From contig NZ_CAJRAF010000002.1 in NCBI RefSeq assembly GCF_907164905.1, forward strand, positions 1,922,001 to 1,986,000: DNA of 64,000 nt, read 5' to 3'. The notes under the pieces were generated by a model. That model was not told the DNA's origin. It was given only the letters and a program-made list of their open reading frames with translations, and searched no databases. Origin of the DNA: Dyadobacter sp. CECT 9275. GTDB lineage: Bacteria; Bacteroidota; Bacteroidia; Cytophagales; Spirosomataceae. Positions 8,685 to 18,962 of the stretch are shown in pieces. The number at the start of each line of letters is the position of its first letter. Position 1 is the first letter of the stretch. The position numbers were made by a program, and so were the translations under genes.

Positions 8685-11654
8685 TTACTCACCTCCGTAC
8701 ATGTTAAAAGCGGCAAGGTGTTTCTGGAAGATGGCCTCATACTTTTTGGCCGCCGCTTCCTGTTTAGCTTCCCTGCTTTCCTGAACGATGGTCTGTAAAA
8801 TGTATAGATGAATCCGGAATTCCCCTCTTTTGGTAGTATTGTGATCTCTGGACCAGGTCAGCATTTCGTCTGCTCTGCTGGCCATAACTTCAGATATTTC
8901 CAAAGCACGTTTGGTTTCACCCATGTCAAACAACGGACCAATGAAACTGGCCGAAATCTGGTCATAAGGTATGCTCTTGTCCGGCATGACAGCCAGCGCC
9001 TTGTCTACTACTTTCTTAGCATCCGCCTTCCTGCCTTCCGAAATAAGCTGCCCGGCAAGTTTCAGGAATGCAATACGCGCCGTGTAGACCGGTGAACCCA
9101 GGTAAGTTGCATCATAATAAACTTTTGGGTTATCCAGCTCTCTCCAGAACATCTTGTTCATCATATTGCTGTACATCACATTCGAATTGATATAGCCGTC
9201 GGTTGCTCCGGGCACTTTCACAGGAAGCAGACGGTACGCATACCCTTCCAGCTGCATGAATTCCTTTAGATTCAGGTAACTTGAGCCGCCCAGGGTTGAC
9301 GAAAAGTAAATAGGGCGCTTCCATTCGTTGGTTGAAATGATATCAAGCATGATCAGGTCAGACTTGTAAAGGTTGCCCTTCCCGATTGTCCAGCTGATAG
9401 AATCGCTTACAAACGGCAGCAGCTCAGGTTTGATGATATTCATCTTCTTGACGGCGTCCGTATTGACGGATAGAAGCAGTACCGAGGATGGAAGTATGGA
9501 GGTCATGTCACCACCAACCAGGGGAACCTGAATCGCCTTGTTTTCCTGTTTTACCAGCTCCAGGTACTCTTTCAGGTTAATGCCACTCTTTACGCTTTCT
9601 ACTTCGTAAAACGGAACGTAATCATTTTTCCCGAATGCGTAATTATTCTTTTCCAGAGAGATCGGCAAAGCCTCGGACTCATAGGTCTTTCGTTTCATCT
9701 GGTCGATATACCAGTCGGTTCCGAGCAGGCTCAGGTTACAAACCCTTACGTCAGTGCGGAAACCTTCTACCTCCTGTACATACCACAGAGGGAAAGTATC
9801 GTTATCACCACCCGTAAAAAGTATAGCATTGGGTGCACAGGAATTCAGAAGATTCTTGGCAAAATCAACCGAATGGTACCGGTGATTGCGGTTATGGTTA
9901 TCCCATCCTTTCAGCCCCATAATGGCCGGAACAACAAGTCCGATTGCCGTGGCGACTCCTGCACTGACGGTGTCTGTGAAGAACTTGCGGAGACCATCAG
10001 CAACAGCTACCACCCCCATGCCGATCCAGATACAGAAAATATAAAACGATCCTACATAGATATAGTCCCTTTCACGGGGTTCGGTCGGCGGAGAATTAAG
10101 GTAAACCACCAGGGCCACACCAGTCAGCAAAAATAAAAGACCTAATACGAGTAAATCCTTCTGGCGTTTGAAAAACTGGACCACCACCCCGAGCAAACCC
10201 AGGATAAAAGGCAGCATAAAAAAGTTGTCGTGTGCTTTGTTATTCTCGATTGGCTCCGGAAATTTCTTGAACGCATCCACCGGAAGCAGGTTGCCCGCAC
10301 CTTCCTCGTCACTTTCTCTTCCCACAAAGTTCCAGAGGAAATACCGCCAGTACATGTGCCCGATCTGGTACGAAAACATGAATTTCAGGTTATGCGCCAT
10401 CGTAGGCTTTTCACCTTCTCTCAGCCCCGTGAGCTGGTAATATAGCTGTGCATGCCCCGGCTGTGTACTGTACATCCGTGGCAGCAGCATGCTACTGCCT
10501 GGTTCGTATTTGTATTCGGTGCGGTAGTCATAAATGGCGTATTTTCCATTCAGCTTACGGTACATGGGTGCCCCACGCTCCTGGTCAACCGGACTGGATA
10601 CAAACGAAGGGCCGTATAATAAAGGCCGGCTGCCATATTGTTCCCGTTTAAGATACGACACAAAACTCAGTACATCGTCCGGATTGTTCTCATTGATCGG
10701 CGGATTGTATTCCGCTCTTACCAGCACCAGTAAATAACTGGCATAACCTACCAGCACAAATGCAAGTGACAGCAGGCCTGTATTGAGCAGTACCTTTTGT
10801 TTTTGATGAGAATACCTGATTCCCCAGGCCAACAGTCCCAGGAACAATATGATAAAGAAGATCACACCCGACTTATAAGGAAGCCCCAGGCTATTGACGA
10901 AGAAAATCTCAAATTTCCCGGCAACACTCGGAAGCCCGGGGATAATACCCGAGTTGATAATACCCAGGATAACTAAACCTCCAATAAAAGCGAAAGCTCC
11001 TCCCCAAAATGAATGCTTGTTATATTTCTTGAAATAATAAACCAATGCAAGTGCGGGAATGGTAACGAGGTTCAGCAAGTGAACACCTATGGAAAGACCC
11101 ACCAGATAGGCAATAAAAATCAGCCAGCGATTTTCAAAAGCAGGGTCTTCAATTTTTTCCCATTTGAAAACAGCCCAGATCACAATGGCTGTAAAAAATG
11201 AAGACATACCATAAACCTCCGCTTCCACGGCAGAAAACCAGAACGAGTCGGACCAGGTGTATGCCAATGCGCCAACTACTCCTGAGCCGATCAGCAGGAT
11301 GATATCTCCGGTTGTAAGTTCTTCATCTCTTTTGCCTATGAACTTACGAACCAATAGTGTTATGGTCCAGAACAGGAACAGGATGGTTAGCGCGCTGCTC
11401 AAAACCGAGACCATGTTGATCCAGTACGCCACGTTAGTGAGGTCTCCGAAGGCAAATAATGAAAACAATCTGCCTATCAAAAGAAAAAATGGCGCCCCCG
11501 GCGGGTGCGGAACCTGCAGTTTAAATGCACAGGCAATGAACTCACCGCAATCCCAGAAACTGGCCGTGCGTTCAACAGTCAATGCATAGGTGATGAATGA
11601 AATCGCGAAAACAATCCAACCCGCAAGGTTGTTGGAACGGTTGAAACGGGTCAT
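8685..11654 (-). CDS. DUF2723 membrane protein (GT117 protein O-glycosyltransferase-like)
   Basis: 989 residues. The N-terminal half has about 12 membrane helices. It starts with AGWIVFAISFITYALTVE and the family hallmark WDCGEFIACA followed by VPHPPGAPFF, where the acidic pair is the expected GT-C catalytic site in the first periplasmic loop. The C-terminal half (from about 570) is soluble, with FTGGDNDTFPLWYVQE and helical TPR-like stretches. Bacteroidota members are classed as GT117 and proposed to add the first mannose in protein O-glycosylation. This assignment rests on the DUF2723 signature. Inner-membrane, active face periplasmic. Single gene. Confidence 0.85.
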   Translation of the reverse strand: MTRFNRSNNLAGWIVFAISFITYALTVERTASFWDCGEFIACAFKLQVPHPPGAPFFLLIGRLFSLFAFGDLTNVAYWINMVSVLSSALTILFLFWTITLLVRKFIGKRDEELTTGDIILLIGSGVVGALAYTWSDSFWFSAVEAEVYGMSSFFTAIVIWAVFKWEKIEDPAFENRWLIFIAYLVGLSIGVHLLNLVTIPALALVYYFKKYNKHSFWGGAFAFIGGLVILGIINSGIIPGLPSVAGKFEIFFVNSLGLPYKSGVIFFIILFLGLLAWGIRYSHQKQKVLLNTGLLSLAFVLVGYASYLLVLVRAEYNPPINENNPDDVLSFVSYLKREQYGSRPLLYGPSFVSSPVDQERGAPMYRKLNGKYAIYDYRTEYKYEPGSSMLLPRMYSTQPGHAQLYYQLTGLREGEKPTMAHNLKFMFSYQIGHMYWRYFLWNFVGRESDEEGAGNLLPVDAFKKFPEPIENNKAHDNFFMLPFILGLLGVVVQFFKRQKDLLVLGLLFLLTGVALVVYLNSPPTEPRERDYIYVGSFYIFCIWIGMGVVAVADGLRKFFTDTVSAGVATAIGLVVPAIMGLKGWDNHNRNHRYHSVDFAKNLLNSCAPNAILFTGGDNDTFPLWYVQEVEGFRTDVRVCNLSLLGTDWYIDQMKRKTYESEALPISLEKNNYAFGKNDYVPFYEVESVKSGINLKEYLELVKQENKAIQVPLVGGDMTSILPSSVLLLSVNTDAVKKMNIIKPELLPFVSDSISWTIGKGNLYKSDLIMLDIISTNEWKRPIYFSSTLGGSSYLNLKEFMQLEGYAYRLLPVKVPGATDGYINSNVMYSNMMNKMFWRELDNPKVYYDATYLGSPVYTARIAFLKLAGQLISEGRKADAKKVVDKALAVMPDKSIPYDQISASFIGPLFDMGETKRALEISEVMASRADEMLTWSRDHNTTKRGEFRIHLYILQTIVQESREAKQEAAAKKYEAIFQKHLAAFNMYGGE

Positions 11655-11899
11655 TTTAAGTATTGTAAGATGTAAAATGGAACAGAGGATAAACGGTAAT
11701 TCCCAACCTCCTGTGAATACACATAACTATGGTTCGCCCAAAATTAGCAAAATAACCTCAACCACAAGGTTCAGGTTATCTTAAAAAGTGTTAATTGACC
11801 AGAAAAGACGTTGTAAAGCTGTTAAGTCTGACCATGTGATGGTCTGGAAATCGGAGGAGAGAGAGGATAACGGAAGATGGAGAATGAAACTGCCGGTCG

Positions 11900-13222
11900 C
11901 TACTTATAGAATATCCACTTGGCTAATTCTTTGTAAGTTACCTTTTTACCGTACATCAGAATTCCAACCCTGTAAATCCTGGCCGCTATCCAGATGGTTC
12001 CCGCAAAACCCATTACAAGCAATACCATCGAAAGTATTAATTCCCAGGCGGGCACACCAAACGGGATACGCACCATCATGACGATCGGTGAAGTAAAAGG
12101 AATAATGGATGTCCAGAACGCCAGGCCGCCATCGGGATCCCTGAGCACAAACTGGGCAAATACGAATGAAAAGATAATGGGCATGGTGATGGGAAACATA
12201 AACTGCTGTGTATCCGCATCATTATCCACAGCGGCGCCAACTGCTCCAAAAAGAGCACTATAAAGCAAATATCCACCGATAAAATAGAATAGGAAAGTAC
12301 CGATAATCAGCGGGATATTAAGGCTGTTCACTGCTTTCATTACTTCGGCCACAGGATTATCCACACCGCCCGCCTGCTGCACAGCCATTTCAGCACTTTT
12401 CACTTTATCCATTCCCTGCACCATCACTTTGGAATTTTCGGGCACCCGTTTCGCAATCAGGCTGGACGAGACACTGCTGATCGCAATGGTGAGCAATATC
12501 CATAACGAAAACTGGGTAAGCCCCACCAGCGCCACACCGATGATCTTGCCCATCATCAGCTGAAAGGGTTTCACCGATGAGATGATGACTTCCACAATCC
12601 TGTTGGTTTTCTCTTCCGTAATGCCACGCATTACCTGGGTTCCATAGATCAGTACGGAAAGGTAAATCAAAAATCCGCAGATCACTCCAATGGCGGTGGC
12701 AGCGCCCGAACTGCTCGTTTTTTCGCCTTCATCACTCAGGCTGATGGTTTCCGAACTTACGTTCACGCGGGAATCTTCCAGAATTTTATGCGTAATTCCC
12801 GCCCGCGACAATTTTATGTTCTCAATTTCCCGCTCTATCGTCTTTTCAATATCTCCTTTGAGCTCCATGCTCACATTTTTAGCAGCATAAATCCGCACAC
12901 CTTTAGGTTCCCGGATCACCTCCCGGGGAATGTATACCAGTGCGTTTGCACCACTTTTCTGAAAATTTGATTTTGCCGAATTAATCGTACTGCTGAGGTA
13001 TTTGAATTTTATAGCTTCGGAATCCTTAAATTCATTTTTAAAAAGTCCGCTTTCATCAATAACCTGCACCGTTTTGGTATCCACAGAGCCCATCGCAATC
13101 CATATCACTGCGGCATAAAATCCGGCAAAAAGCAAGGGGCCCAGAAATGTCATAATCAGAAATGACTTTTTCTTAACCCGTACCAGATATTCTCTTCTGA
13201 TGACTAAAAATATATTACGCAT
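11900..13222 (-). CDS. ABC-2 type transporter permease (NatB-like)
   Basis: 440 residues. The N-terminal anchor (REYLVRVKKKSFLIMTFLGP, first helix about 20-42) is followed by a large extracytoplasmic domain to about residue 170. Five or more helices then fill the C-terminal half, including VTQFSLWILLTI-type segments and the FGVPAWELILSMVLLV region. The layout matches NatB/YhaP exporters of the ABC-2 family. The stop is 53 bases from the next gene's end and the upstream ATPase gene is transcribed just before it, so the two form one exporter. Substrate is unknown; Na+ export is only the family precedent. Confidence 0.85.
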   Translation of the reverse strand: MRNIFLVIRREYLVRVKKKSFLIMTFLGPLLFAGFYAAVIWIAMGSVDTKTVQVIDESGLFKNEFKDSEAIKFKYLSSTINSAKSNFQKSGANALVYIPREVIREPKGVRIYAAKNVSMELKGDIEKTIEREIENIKLSRAGITHKILEDSRVNVSSETISLSDEGEKTSSSGAATAIGVICGFLIYLSVLIYGTQVMRGITEEKTNRIVEVIISSVKPFQLMMGKIIGVALVGLTQFSLWILLTIAISSVSSSLIAKRVPENSKVMVQGMDKVKSAEMAVQQAGGVDNPVAEVMKAVNSLNIPLIIGTFLFYFIGGYLLYSALFGAVGAAVDNDADTQQFMFPITMPIIFSFVFAQFVLRDPDGGLAFWTSIIPFTSPIVMMVRIPFGVPAWELILSMVLLVMGFAGTIWIAARIYRVGILMYGKKVTYKELAKWIFYK

Positions 13223-13274
13223 GCATTTGTCTGATTAATTTTAAGATATCAATTTTACCAAAGTAATAATTGCT

Positions 13275-14189
13275 TTACGCTTCCGGAACTTCGTTTACAG
13301 CCTTCATAAAAATCTCACTCATCGTCGGAATATTTTCTCCGAATGACCGTATTTCAACCTTGTTCACCAGATGTTTCAGCAAATCATTTGAGGTAACCCC
13401 TTCCGACAAATGGATATCTGTGCGGTAATAATTACTTTCGAGTTCCCTGGTTTTCCTGACCGTATACCAGGGCTCCGAATCATCTATAATACCTCTGTAT
13501 TCAACAAAATAGGTATTCGTTTTAAAATCCTCTTTAATTTGCAGTTTCGGCCCGTCCAGCACCTTTTTCGACTTGTGTATCAATGCAATATGATCACAGA
13601 GCTCTTCCACAGTTTCCATCCGGTGTGTTGAAAAAATAATGGTACTGCCTTTTTGTTTCAGCTCAAGAATTTCGTCCCGGATCAGATTGGCGTTGATAGG
13701 GTCAAACCCTGAAAACGGCTCATCCAGAATAATGAGGTCAGGCTCATGCAAAACTGTAGAGACGAACTGCACCTTCTGCTGCATCCCTTTAGAAAGATCC
13801 GATACCGTTTTATCCCACCAACTCTTAATGTCAAATTTCACAAACCATACCTTGAGTTTTTCCATGGCTTCTTTTTGCGACAAACCTTTGAGCTGTGCCA
13901 GGTACAGAAGCTGCTCACCCACCTTCATTTTTTTATACAGGCCGCGTTCCTCCGGCAAATATCCTATTCTTGAAATATGACTTTCGTTCAGCAGCTTACC
14001 ATCAAACAATATCTGTCCCTGGTCCGGTCCTGTGATCTGATTGACAATACGGATCAGCGAGGTTTTACCGGCTCCGTTTGGTCCCAAAAGACCAAAAATA
14101 CACCCTTTGGGAACCTGAATACTTACATCATCCAGAGCCCGGTGGCTTGCATAGTCCTTTGTAATATGCTGAATATCAATAATGTTCAT
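13275..14189 (-). CDS. ABC transporter ATP-binding protein (NatA-like)
   Basis: 304 residues from the ATG at 14189. A longer in-frame reading exists to 14270, but its extra 27 residues precede the normal MNIIDIQHITKDY opening and are unlikely to be translated. Walker A is LGPNGAGKTSL, signature LSKGMQQKVQF, Walker B LIILDEPFSGFDP, H-loop STHRME. A C-terminal extension (about 220-304, DUF4162-like) is typical of exporters of this class. It energises the permease encoded 52 bases downstream. Confidence 0.93.
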   Translation of the reverse strand: MNIIDIQHITKDYASHRALDDVSIQVPKGCIFGLLGPNGAGKTSLIRIVNQITGPDQGQILFDGKLLNESHISRIGYLPEERGLYKKMKVGEQLLYLAQLKGLSQKEAMEKLKVWFVKFDIKSWWDKTVSDLSKGMQQKVQFVSTVLHEPDLIILDEPFSGFDPINANLIRDEILELKQKGSTIIFSTHRMETVEELCDHIALIHKSKKVLDGPKLQIKEDFKTNTYFVEYRGIIDDSEPWYTVRKTRELESNYYRTDIHLSEGVTSNDLLKHLVNKVEIRSFGENIPTMSEIFMKAVNEVPEA

Positions 14190-14470
14190 AGGCTGATTAT
14201 GAAGAGCAAAACTAAAATTTCCCACTTTCAGATAACCCCGATGAAAGGTAAAAGTGAGAATAAACCTCAATGGAGCTCAAAGATGCAAAGTATCTCATAT
14301 TTTCCAAATGCCAGAAATGATAAATAACCCGATTCCAGAGATAAGCGGTATATGGAAGCAGTTTAGCGGAGGACAGTATTTGATCCACCTGTTCTGGAAA
14401 CGATTACTTGACTAGCGAAATTCCGTTTTTTTTAAATAACCCGTGGAAATAAGCTAAAAGGAGCTGTAGC

Positions 14471-14515
14471 AAAAAAAGGTTGCCTCCGGCACACAACCCG
14501 TGCCAAAGACAACCT
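14471..14515 (-). terminator. Intrinsic terminator, minus strand
   Basis: A 16-base stem (14477-14492 with 14500-14515) closes a 7-base loop. Its three mismatches are G.U pairs only when read on the minus strand, and seven T's follow on that strand (14471-14477). This orients it as the terminator of the membrane-protein gene ending at 14533. Confidence 0.8.
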
Positions 14516-14532
14516 CTTCGTCTTAGTATATC

Positions 14533-14967
14533 TCAAATATATTTCTCCCTGATCTGAAAAAGGATCCAGAAGCCGATCAGGCCACCTATGATAAACGAAA
14601 GGATCTGAAGCTGGATCAGGCTGCTTACCAGGCTGATCAGCATAGCATAGTAAATCAGATTCCACCCCGCTCTTTTCCTTGCCCTCAGCGGACTGAACGC
14701 CATCAGGTAAAGTATAATAGTTACCACTGCGATGATGATACCAAAATAAAAGTAAAAACCACCGCCGTAGGCAGTAGCTCCTAATCCGATTGCAGCTCCT
14801 CCCAAACCTGCTGCGGTAAGCAGCCCGATCAGCCCCAGTATGGAGAAAATCAGCATCAGATAAGGCCCATACTGAACCAGTACTTCTTTCACATTGTCGG
14901 GAAAAGCAGGAAATTTCTCAAGAAAAATCGGTTCGAGTTCTTTTTCTAATATTAGTTTAGGCTCCAT
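14533..14967 (-). CDS. Small integral membrane protein, function unknown
   Basis: 144 residues. A cytoplasmic-looking N-terminal segment (ILEKELEPIFLEKFPAFP) is followed by four hydrophobic helices (about 33-60, 64-92, 104-122, 124-140). One Gly/Ala-rich tract (AAGLGGAAIGLGATAYGG) lies between helices 1 and 2. The end is IREKYI. No family recognised with certainty. It has its own terminator and stands between the ABC exporter and the ald region. Confidence 0.6.
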   Translation of the reverse strand: MEPKLILEKELEPIFLEKFPAFPDNVKEVLVQYGPYLMLIFSILGLIGLLTAAGLGGAAIGLGATAYGGGFYFYFGIIIAVVTIILYLMAFSPLRARKRAGWNLIYYAMLISLVSSLIQLQILSFIIGGLIGFWILFQIREKYI

Positions 14968-15105
14968 GTACTGTAAGTATTTGAGTTTGAATTAAAAATT
15001 TCTGAAAGCTATGGAAATTGCCCTGAACTTTCAATTTTACACCCTGCCTTACACTAATTATCGGGTCTTTACTTATCCATCGGCTGGATATTGAGTACCA
15101 ATATG

Positions 15106-15510
15106 TTAATCCTCAGGATAAGGTACGTAAATAAATCCCGAGAATTCACCAATCAGCGCAAAGAGACAGCAGTATTCGTCAGGCTCTTTGTAATTCTCCT
15201 TAAAAAGCAAAACCGACTCCTCTCCGATCAGTTTACGTCCCACAAATTCTTCCATATAAGAAGCACGGTACTCATAACGATTCCCGAGTTCACCGGGGCC
15301 GATCAGCAGAAGGCCCAGATCCACGTCACCATTGGCTATCACAAATACCGGGTTTTCTGAAAATTTTCTCTGACGTATCTGATAAGAAGCCTCCTTCAGC
15401 TGGTCCGAAACTTTCACAAAATCTGCGGACACCAGGCCCATAATTTTGATGTTCAGCTCCGGAGAGTTGGCATCGTCCATCAGGGCATTTTCATTACTAT
15501 TGTTAATCAT
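15106..15510 (-). CDS. Conserved-looking soluble protein of unknown function
   Basis: 134 residues with no signal peptide or membrane segment. It shows alternating strand/helix pattern with VKVSDQLKEASYQIRQRKF and GDVDLGLLLIGPGELGNRY, and an acidic C terminus (YVPYPED). I do not recognise a family. It follows ald by 74 bases on the same strand and may be the last gene of a tsaE-ald-this transcript. Codon use looks like its neighbours. Confidence 0.55.
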   Translation of the reverse strand: MINNSNENALMDDANSPELNIKIMGLVSADFVKVSDQLKEASYQIRQRKFSENPVFVIANGDVDLGLLLIGPGELGNRYEYRASYMEEFVGRKLIGEESVLLFKENYKEPDEYCCLFALIGEFSGFIYVPYPED

Positions 15511-15584
15511 ACTGTTATTTTAAACTGTCAGCCGCTGGGTATTAGCTCTTTTTATTAATACTGTTAAAGTCCGGCAGGAAATGC

Positions 15585-16811
15585 TCACATTCTGGCTGCC
15601 ATCAGCAACGCAAGATCTTTGTAACGCATATTAAAACTCCGTGCAATATGCGAGTTTGTCAGTGTACCCTTGTGCGCGTATACCCCTTTCATAAACCACC
15701 GATTGGCGTAAATCATTTCTTCTATGCCACCAATGGTACCTGTTCTTAACAAAAAAGGCAGAAAAACGTTGCTCAGTGCTGTACTTGCCGTGTGCGACAC
15801 CCGGGACGGGATGTTGGGTACGCAGTAGTGGATCACATCGTTGTACTTAAAAACAGGGTCTTTGTGTGTGGTCATCCGGGAAGTTTCAAAAGAGCCGCCC
15901 TGATCAATACTCACGTCGATTACCACCGATCCGGGTTTCATCTGATCAATCATCTCGCGGCTTACCACCATGGGACTGAAAGAATTCTCCGCACGCATCG
16001 TACCGATCACCACGTCTGCCCGGCTGATGGCTTCGGACAACGTATCCGAGTCGATGATGGAGGTGTACAGGTTCTGCCCGACGGCATATTTCAATCTTTG
16101 TAACCTGTATATATGTTTATCAAAAACCTTTACATCGGCACCCACTCCCAGGGCCGCCCGGGTTGCGAATTCGGCAACGGTACCTGCACCCAGTATCACA
16201 ATTTTTGTTGGAGGTACTCCTGTAATTCCACCGAGTATCACCCCTCTGCCACCATTGGAATTGGAGAGATATTCCGCCGCGATCAGCAGCACCGTGCTGC
16301 CGGCAATCTCTCCCATGGCACGGATAATCGGCTTCCCTCCTACCTTGTCCTCAATAAGCTCATAGCCGATGCCGGTTATTTTTGCTTCGTTCAATTTTTC
16401 AAAATATTTCTTCTCAAGAGAAGGCAGGTTCAAAGCGGAGATTACGGTGGTTCCGGCTTTGACGTGCACAAATTCCTCCTCCACCAATGGCTCCACTTTA
16501 AGGATCAGATTGGCCTGATACACCTCTTTTGGACTGTGCACAATACGCGCACCCGCTTCGCTGTAGTCATGGTCCGAGAGGTTTGCCCCGTTACCTGCAC
16601 CACTTTCTACCCACACCTCATGACCATTACGAACCAGTATTCCAACAGCGTCCGGCGTAAGCCCGATCCGGCTTTCCTGCAACGATACCTCCCGCGGCAA
16701 TCCGATGTGCAATGAGTTCTGATCCTTCTTTACTGCCACCATGGATTCCTGAGGATACAAAACCGACTGTTTTGCAAGTTCTTCAAAACCGGTTATCTGT
16801 TGCTGCGCCAT
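15585..16811 (-). CDS. ald: Alanine dehydrogenase (AlaDH/PNT family)
   Basis: 408 residues from ATG 16811 (MAQQQITGFEEL). A longer frame reading starts at 17024, but those 71 residues overlap tsaE and look non-coding. N-terminal AlaDH/PNT domain: GLPREVSLQESRIGLTPDAV and VWVESGAG. NAD-binding core: VILGAGTVAEFATRAALGVGADV, then GSVVIDVSIDQGG and the C-terminal catalytic region CVPNIPSRVSHTAS. It interconverts alanine with pyruvate plus ammonia; the related transhydrogenase alpha subunit is less likely without a beta subunit gene nearby. It follows tsaE by 79 bases. Confidence 0.88.
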   Translation of the reverse strand: MAQQQITGFEELAKQSVLYPQESMVAVKKDQNSLHIGLPREVSLQESRIGLTPDAVGILVRNGHEVWVESGAGNGANLSDHDYSEAGARIVHSPKEVYQANLILKVEPLVEEEFVHVKAGTTVISALNLPSLEKKYFEKLNEAKITGIGYELIEDKVGGKPIIRAMGEIAGSTVLLIAAEYLSNSNGGRGVILGGITGVPPTKIVILGAGTVAEFATRAALGVGADVKVFDKHIYRLQRLKYAVGQNLYTSIIDSDTLSEAISRADVVIGTMRAENSFSPMVVSREMIDQMKPGSVVIDVSIDQGGSFETSRMTTHKDPVFKYNDVIHYCVPNIPSRVSHTASTALSNVFLPFLLRTGTIGGIEEMIYANRWFMKGVYAHKGTLTNSHIARSFNMRYKDLALLMAARM

Positions 16812-16890
16812 TTTTAAATAATAAGTATCGGATGATTTATGATGTGTAGTTTCCTTAAAACTGTTCCATAGATGTTGTCTGTACTTTCCG

Positions 16891-17328
16891 TTAACCGATC
16901 CTTTGGGCTTCCAGAAGCCTTTCACCGTTTTGGAGCAAATGAAGATTAATAAGCAAATACCGCTGCGGCCAAAGTGATTCAATATTTTCCGGCCATTCGA
17001 CAAAACAAAAATGCCCCGAGTCAAAATACTCTTCTATTCCTATATCCAGTGCCTCCGTCTCGTCCTTGATACGATAAAAGTCGAAATGATAAACAATTTC
17101 TTTTTCAGGACCGCTGTATTCGTTCACCAAAGCAAAAGTGGGACTATGAACCAGCGTTGTAATTCCAAGATTTTGACAGAGTGTTTTGATGATCGTCGTC
17201 TTCCCGGCCCCCATCTGCCCTTGAAAAAGCCAGACATGATAATCCTTACCCCATGCCATTAAACCTTCACAAACGGCATCCAGATCTGTCAGTTCTTTGA
17301 AGCGAAAGGTTGCGGGTGTTAAGTTCAT
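16891..17328 (-). CDS. tsaE: tRNA threonylcarbamoyladenosine biosynthesis ATPase TsaE
   Basis: 145 residues from ATG 17328 (MNLTPATFRFKEL); a longer in-frame reading to 17364 adds 12 residues that look untranslated. P-loop GQMGAGKTTIIKTL near residue 36, then HSPTFALVNEY and YHFDFYRIKDETEALDIG, and FCFVEWPENI. These are the defining TsaE motifs. TsaE drives turnover of the TsaB-TsaD complex in t6A37 formation on ANN-decoding tRNAs. In cytoplasm. Transcribed ahead of ald. Confidence 0.93.
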   Translation of the reverse strand: MNLTPATFRFKELTDLDAVCEGLMAWGKDYHVWLFQGQMGAGKTTIIKTLCQNLGITTLVHSPTFALVNEYSGPEKEIVYHFDFYRIKDETEALDIGIEEYFDSGHFCFVEWPENIESLWPQRYLLINLHLLQNGERLLEAQRIG

Positions 17329-17539
17329 GATACAAAAATACCATATTTTGGAAACAGTAAACACTTTTTGGAAACCTCATTTCTACCGGCATCCATACAA
17401 AGGGCATACAATAATCCTGCCATGACTTTTCCGCAGGCAGAATGCAGGAAAATCATGGCAGGAAAATAGGTGTATGATGTACATTATAAGTAGCCTCCAG
17501 AGAACCGCCATCAACCACTTGCCTTCCCTCCGGAAACGG

Positions 17540-18838
17540 TTAAACCCTCCATTCCTTTTTCATATCGCGGCCCAGAAGTTTGTCCGCTTCTTTGTCATTT
17601 ACAAATTTCTCCTTTGCCGGATCCCACTTAAGTGAACGCTGAAGCTGATACGCAATATTCCCAAGGTTACAAACAGAAGCCGTCCGGTGACCTGTCTCCA
17701 CGTCACAGATGGGTGCCTTCCGGGTTCGGATGGCGTTCAGGAAATCTTTATAATGACTATCACTTACATACACACCATCCTGGGTATCTGTGAATACTTT
17801 GTCTTTCATTGTTTCCGGTGTTACTTTCAGGTCGCCGCGGGCCACCCAAACCTCCCCGTCCGAACCCACAAAATGACAATGCTGCTTTCCTTCTACCGGC
17901 CTGTGAATCACCTCAACCCCATTGGCATATTTATAAACCAGCCCTTTGCCCGGTTCCGAGTAAATCAGCTCTTCAGGCCCGCTGTTATCCATGTTCAGTC
18001 CCCACTGGGCAATGTCAAACATGTGCGCGCCCCAGTCTGTCATACCGCCACCTCCAAATTCACGGTAATCTCTCCATTTGGGCCAGAAGGTGGCGTCCAT
18101 TGCGGGTGCCAGTTCGTTGTTATAGGGTCTGGAAACCGTGTTGGGCCCCATCCACATATCCCAGTTCAGCCCCTGCGGCTTCACTTCTTCCTGAAGGTTC
18201 CAGGCTTTTGGCGGCCCGCCCACGTTGACGTACACCTTCTGCACCTTGCCTATGATGCCATTTCTTACCAACTGAACTGCCTGCCTGAATTCCTTTGCCG
18301 ACCGCTGCATGCTTCCCGTTTGAAAAACACGGTTATGTTTCCGGGTTGCATTCACCATAGCCCTTCCTTCCTTAACCGTGAGGGATAACGGCTTTTCACA
18401 ATAAATATCCTTTCCTGCCTCGGCAGCACGGACGGCCATGGCCGCATGCCAGTGATCCGGCGAGGCGATGACCACGGCATCAATATCCTTCCGGGCTAAC
18501 AACTCCCGGAAATCAGCAATACCCACTGCTGATTTATAATTACCTTGCCCTATTTTGTCGGCATACCATTTGTTGGTGGCGTTCACGAAAGTATCCAGTT
18601 TTACGGCATATACATCCGATGCCGCCACAATCTGGGTTTCGTTGGTATCCAGAAACCGGTTTTTCAGCCCCCCGCTCTGGCGTCCGCACCCTATAAATCC
18701 TAATGTAATTTTGTCACTGGGTGCTAAAAAACCCTTTCCCCCCAAAACATGCCTAGGCACAATGTAAAACGACGCAAGGGCAGCGCCGGATTTCAAAAAA
18801 TCACGTCTGTTAAAATTTTTGGCAGATTCCATTGTCAT
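17540..18838 (-). CDS. Secreted Gfo/Idh/MocA-family oxidoreductase with Tat signal
   Basis: 432 residues. A twin-arginine signal (NFNRRDFLKSGAALASFYIV) is followed by the NAD(P)-binding Rossmann fold (ITLGFIGCGRQSGG) and VIASPDHWHAAMAVRAAEAG. Next come the family EKPLSLTVKEG and the C-terminal sheet domain with EFGGGGMTDWGAHMFDIAQWG, which carries the usual substrate Asp/His. The Tat signal implies export folded with cofactor. Substrate is probably a sugar or cyclitol derivative. It is divergent from the isomerase-like gene at 18963, which also carries an RR signal, so both may act on the same periplasmic compound. Confidence 0.88.
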   Translation of the reverse strand: MTMESAKNFNRRDFLKSGAALASFYIVPRHVLGGKGFLAPSDKITLGFIGCGRQSGGLKNRFLDTNETQIVAASDVYAVKLDTFVNATNKWYADKIGQGNYKSAVGIADFRELLARKDIDAVVIASPDHWHAAMAVRAAEAGKDIYCEKPLSLTVKEGRAMVNATRKHNRVFQTGSMQRSAKEFRQAVQLVRNGIIGKVQKVYVNVGGPPKAWNLQEEVKPQGLNWDMWMGPNTVSRPYNNELAPAMDATFWPKWRDYREFGGGGMTDWGAHMFDIAQWGLNMDNSGPEELIYSEPGKGLVYKYANGVEVIHRPVEGKQHCHFVGSDGEVWVARGDLKVTPETMKDKVFTDTQDGVYVSDSHYKDFLNAIRTRKAPICDVETGHRTASVCNLGNIAYQLQRSLKWDPAKEKFVNDKEADKLLGRDMKKEWRV

Positions 18839-18962
18839 AAAACAGTAGTTTTAATGTAAAAACAGCATTACTAATAAAGAGTAGCAGGCAAGTTTTTACC
18901 CCTTTTTTGCATTTTAAATTGCCGAAATTGTATTGCATATCTCATTTCTCCTAAATAATACT

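Noticed and set aside
16812..17024. N-terminal extension of alanine dehydrogenase to 17024
   Set aside because: It overlaps tsaE, lacks family similarity, and a good ATG at 16811 gives the normal length.
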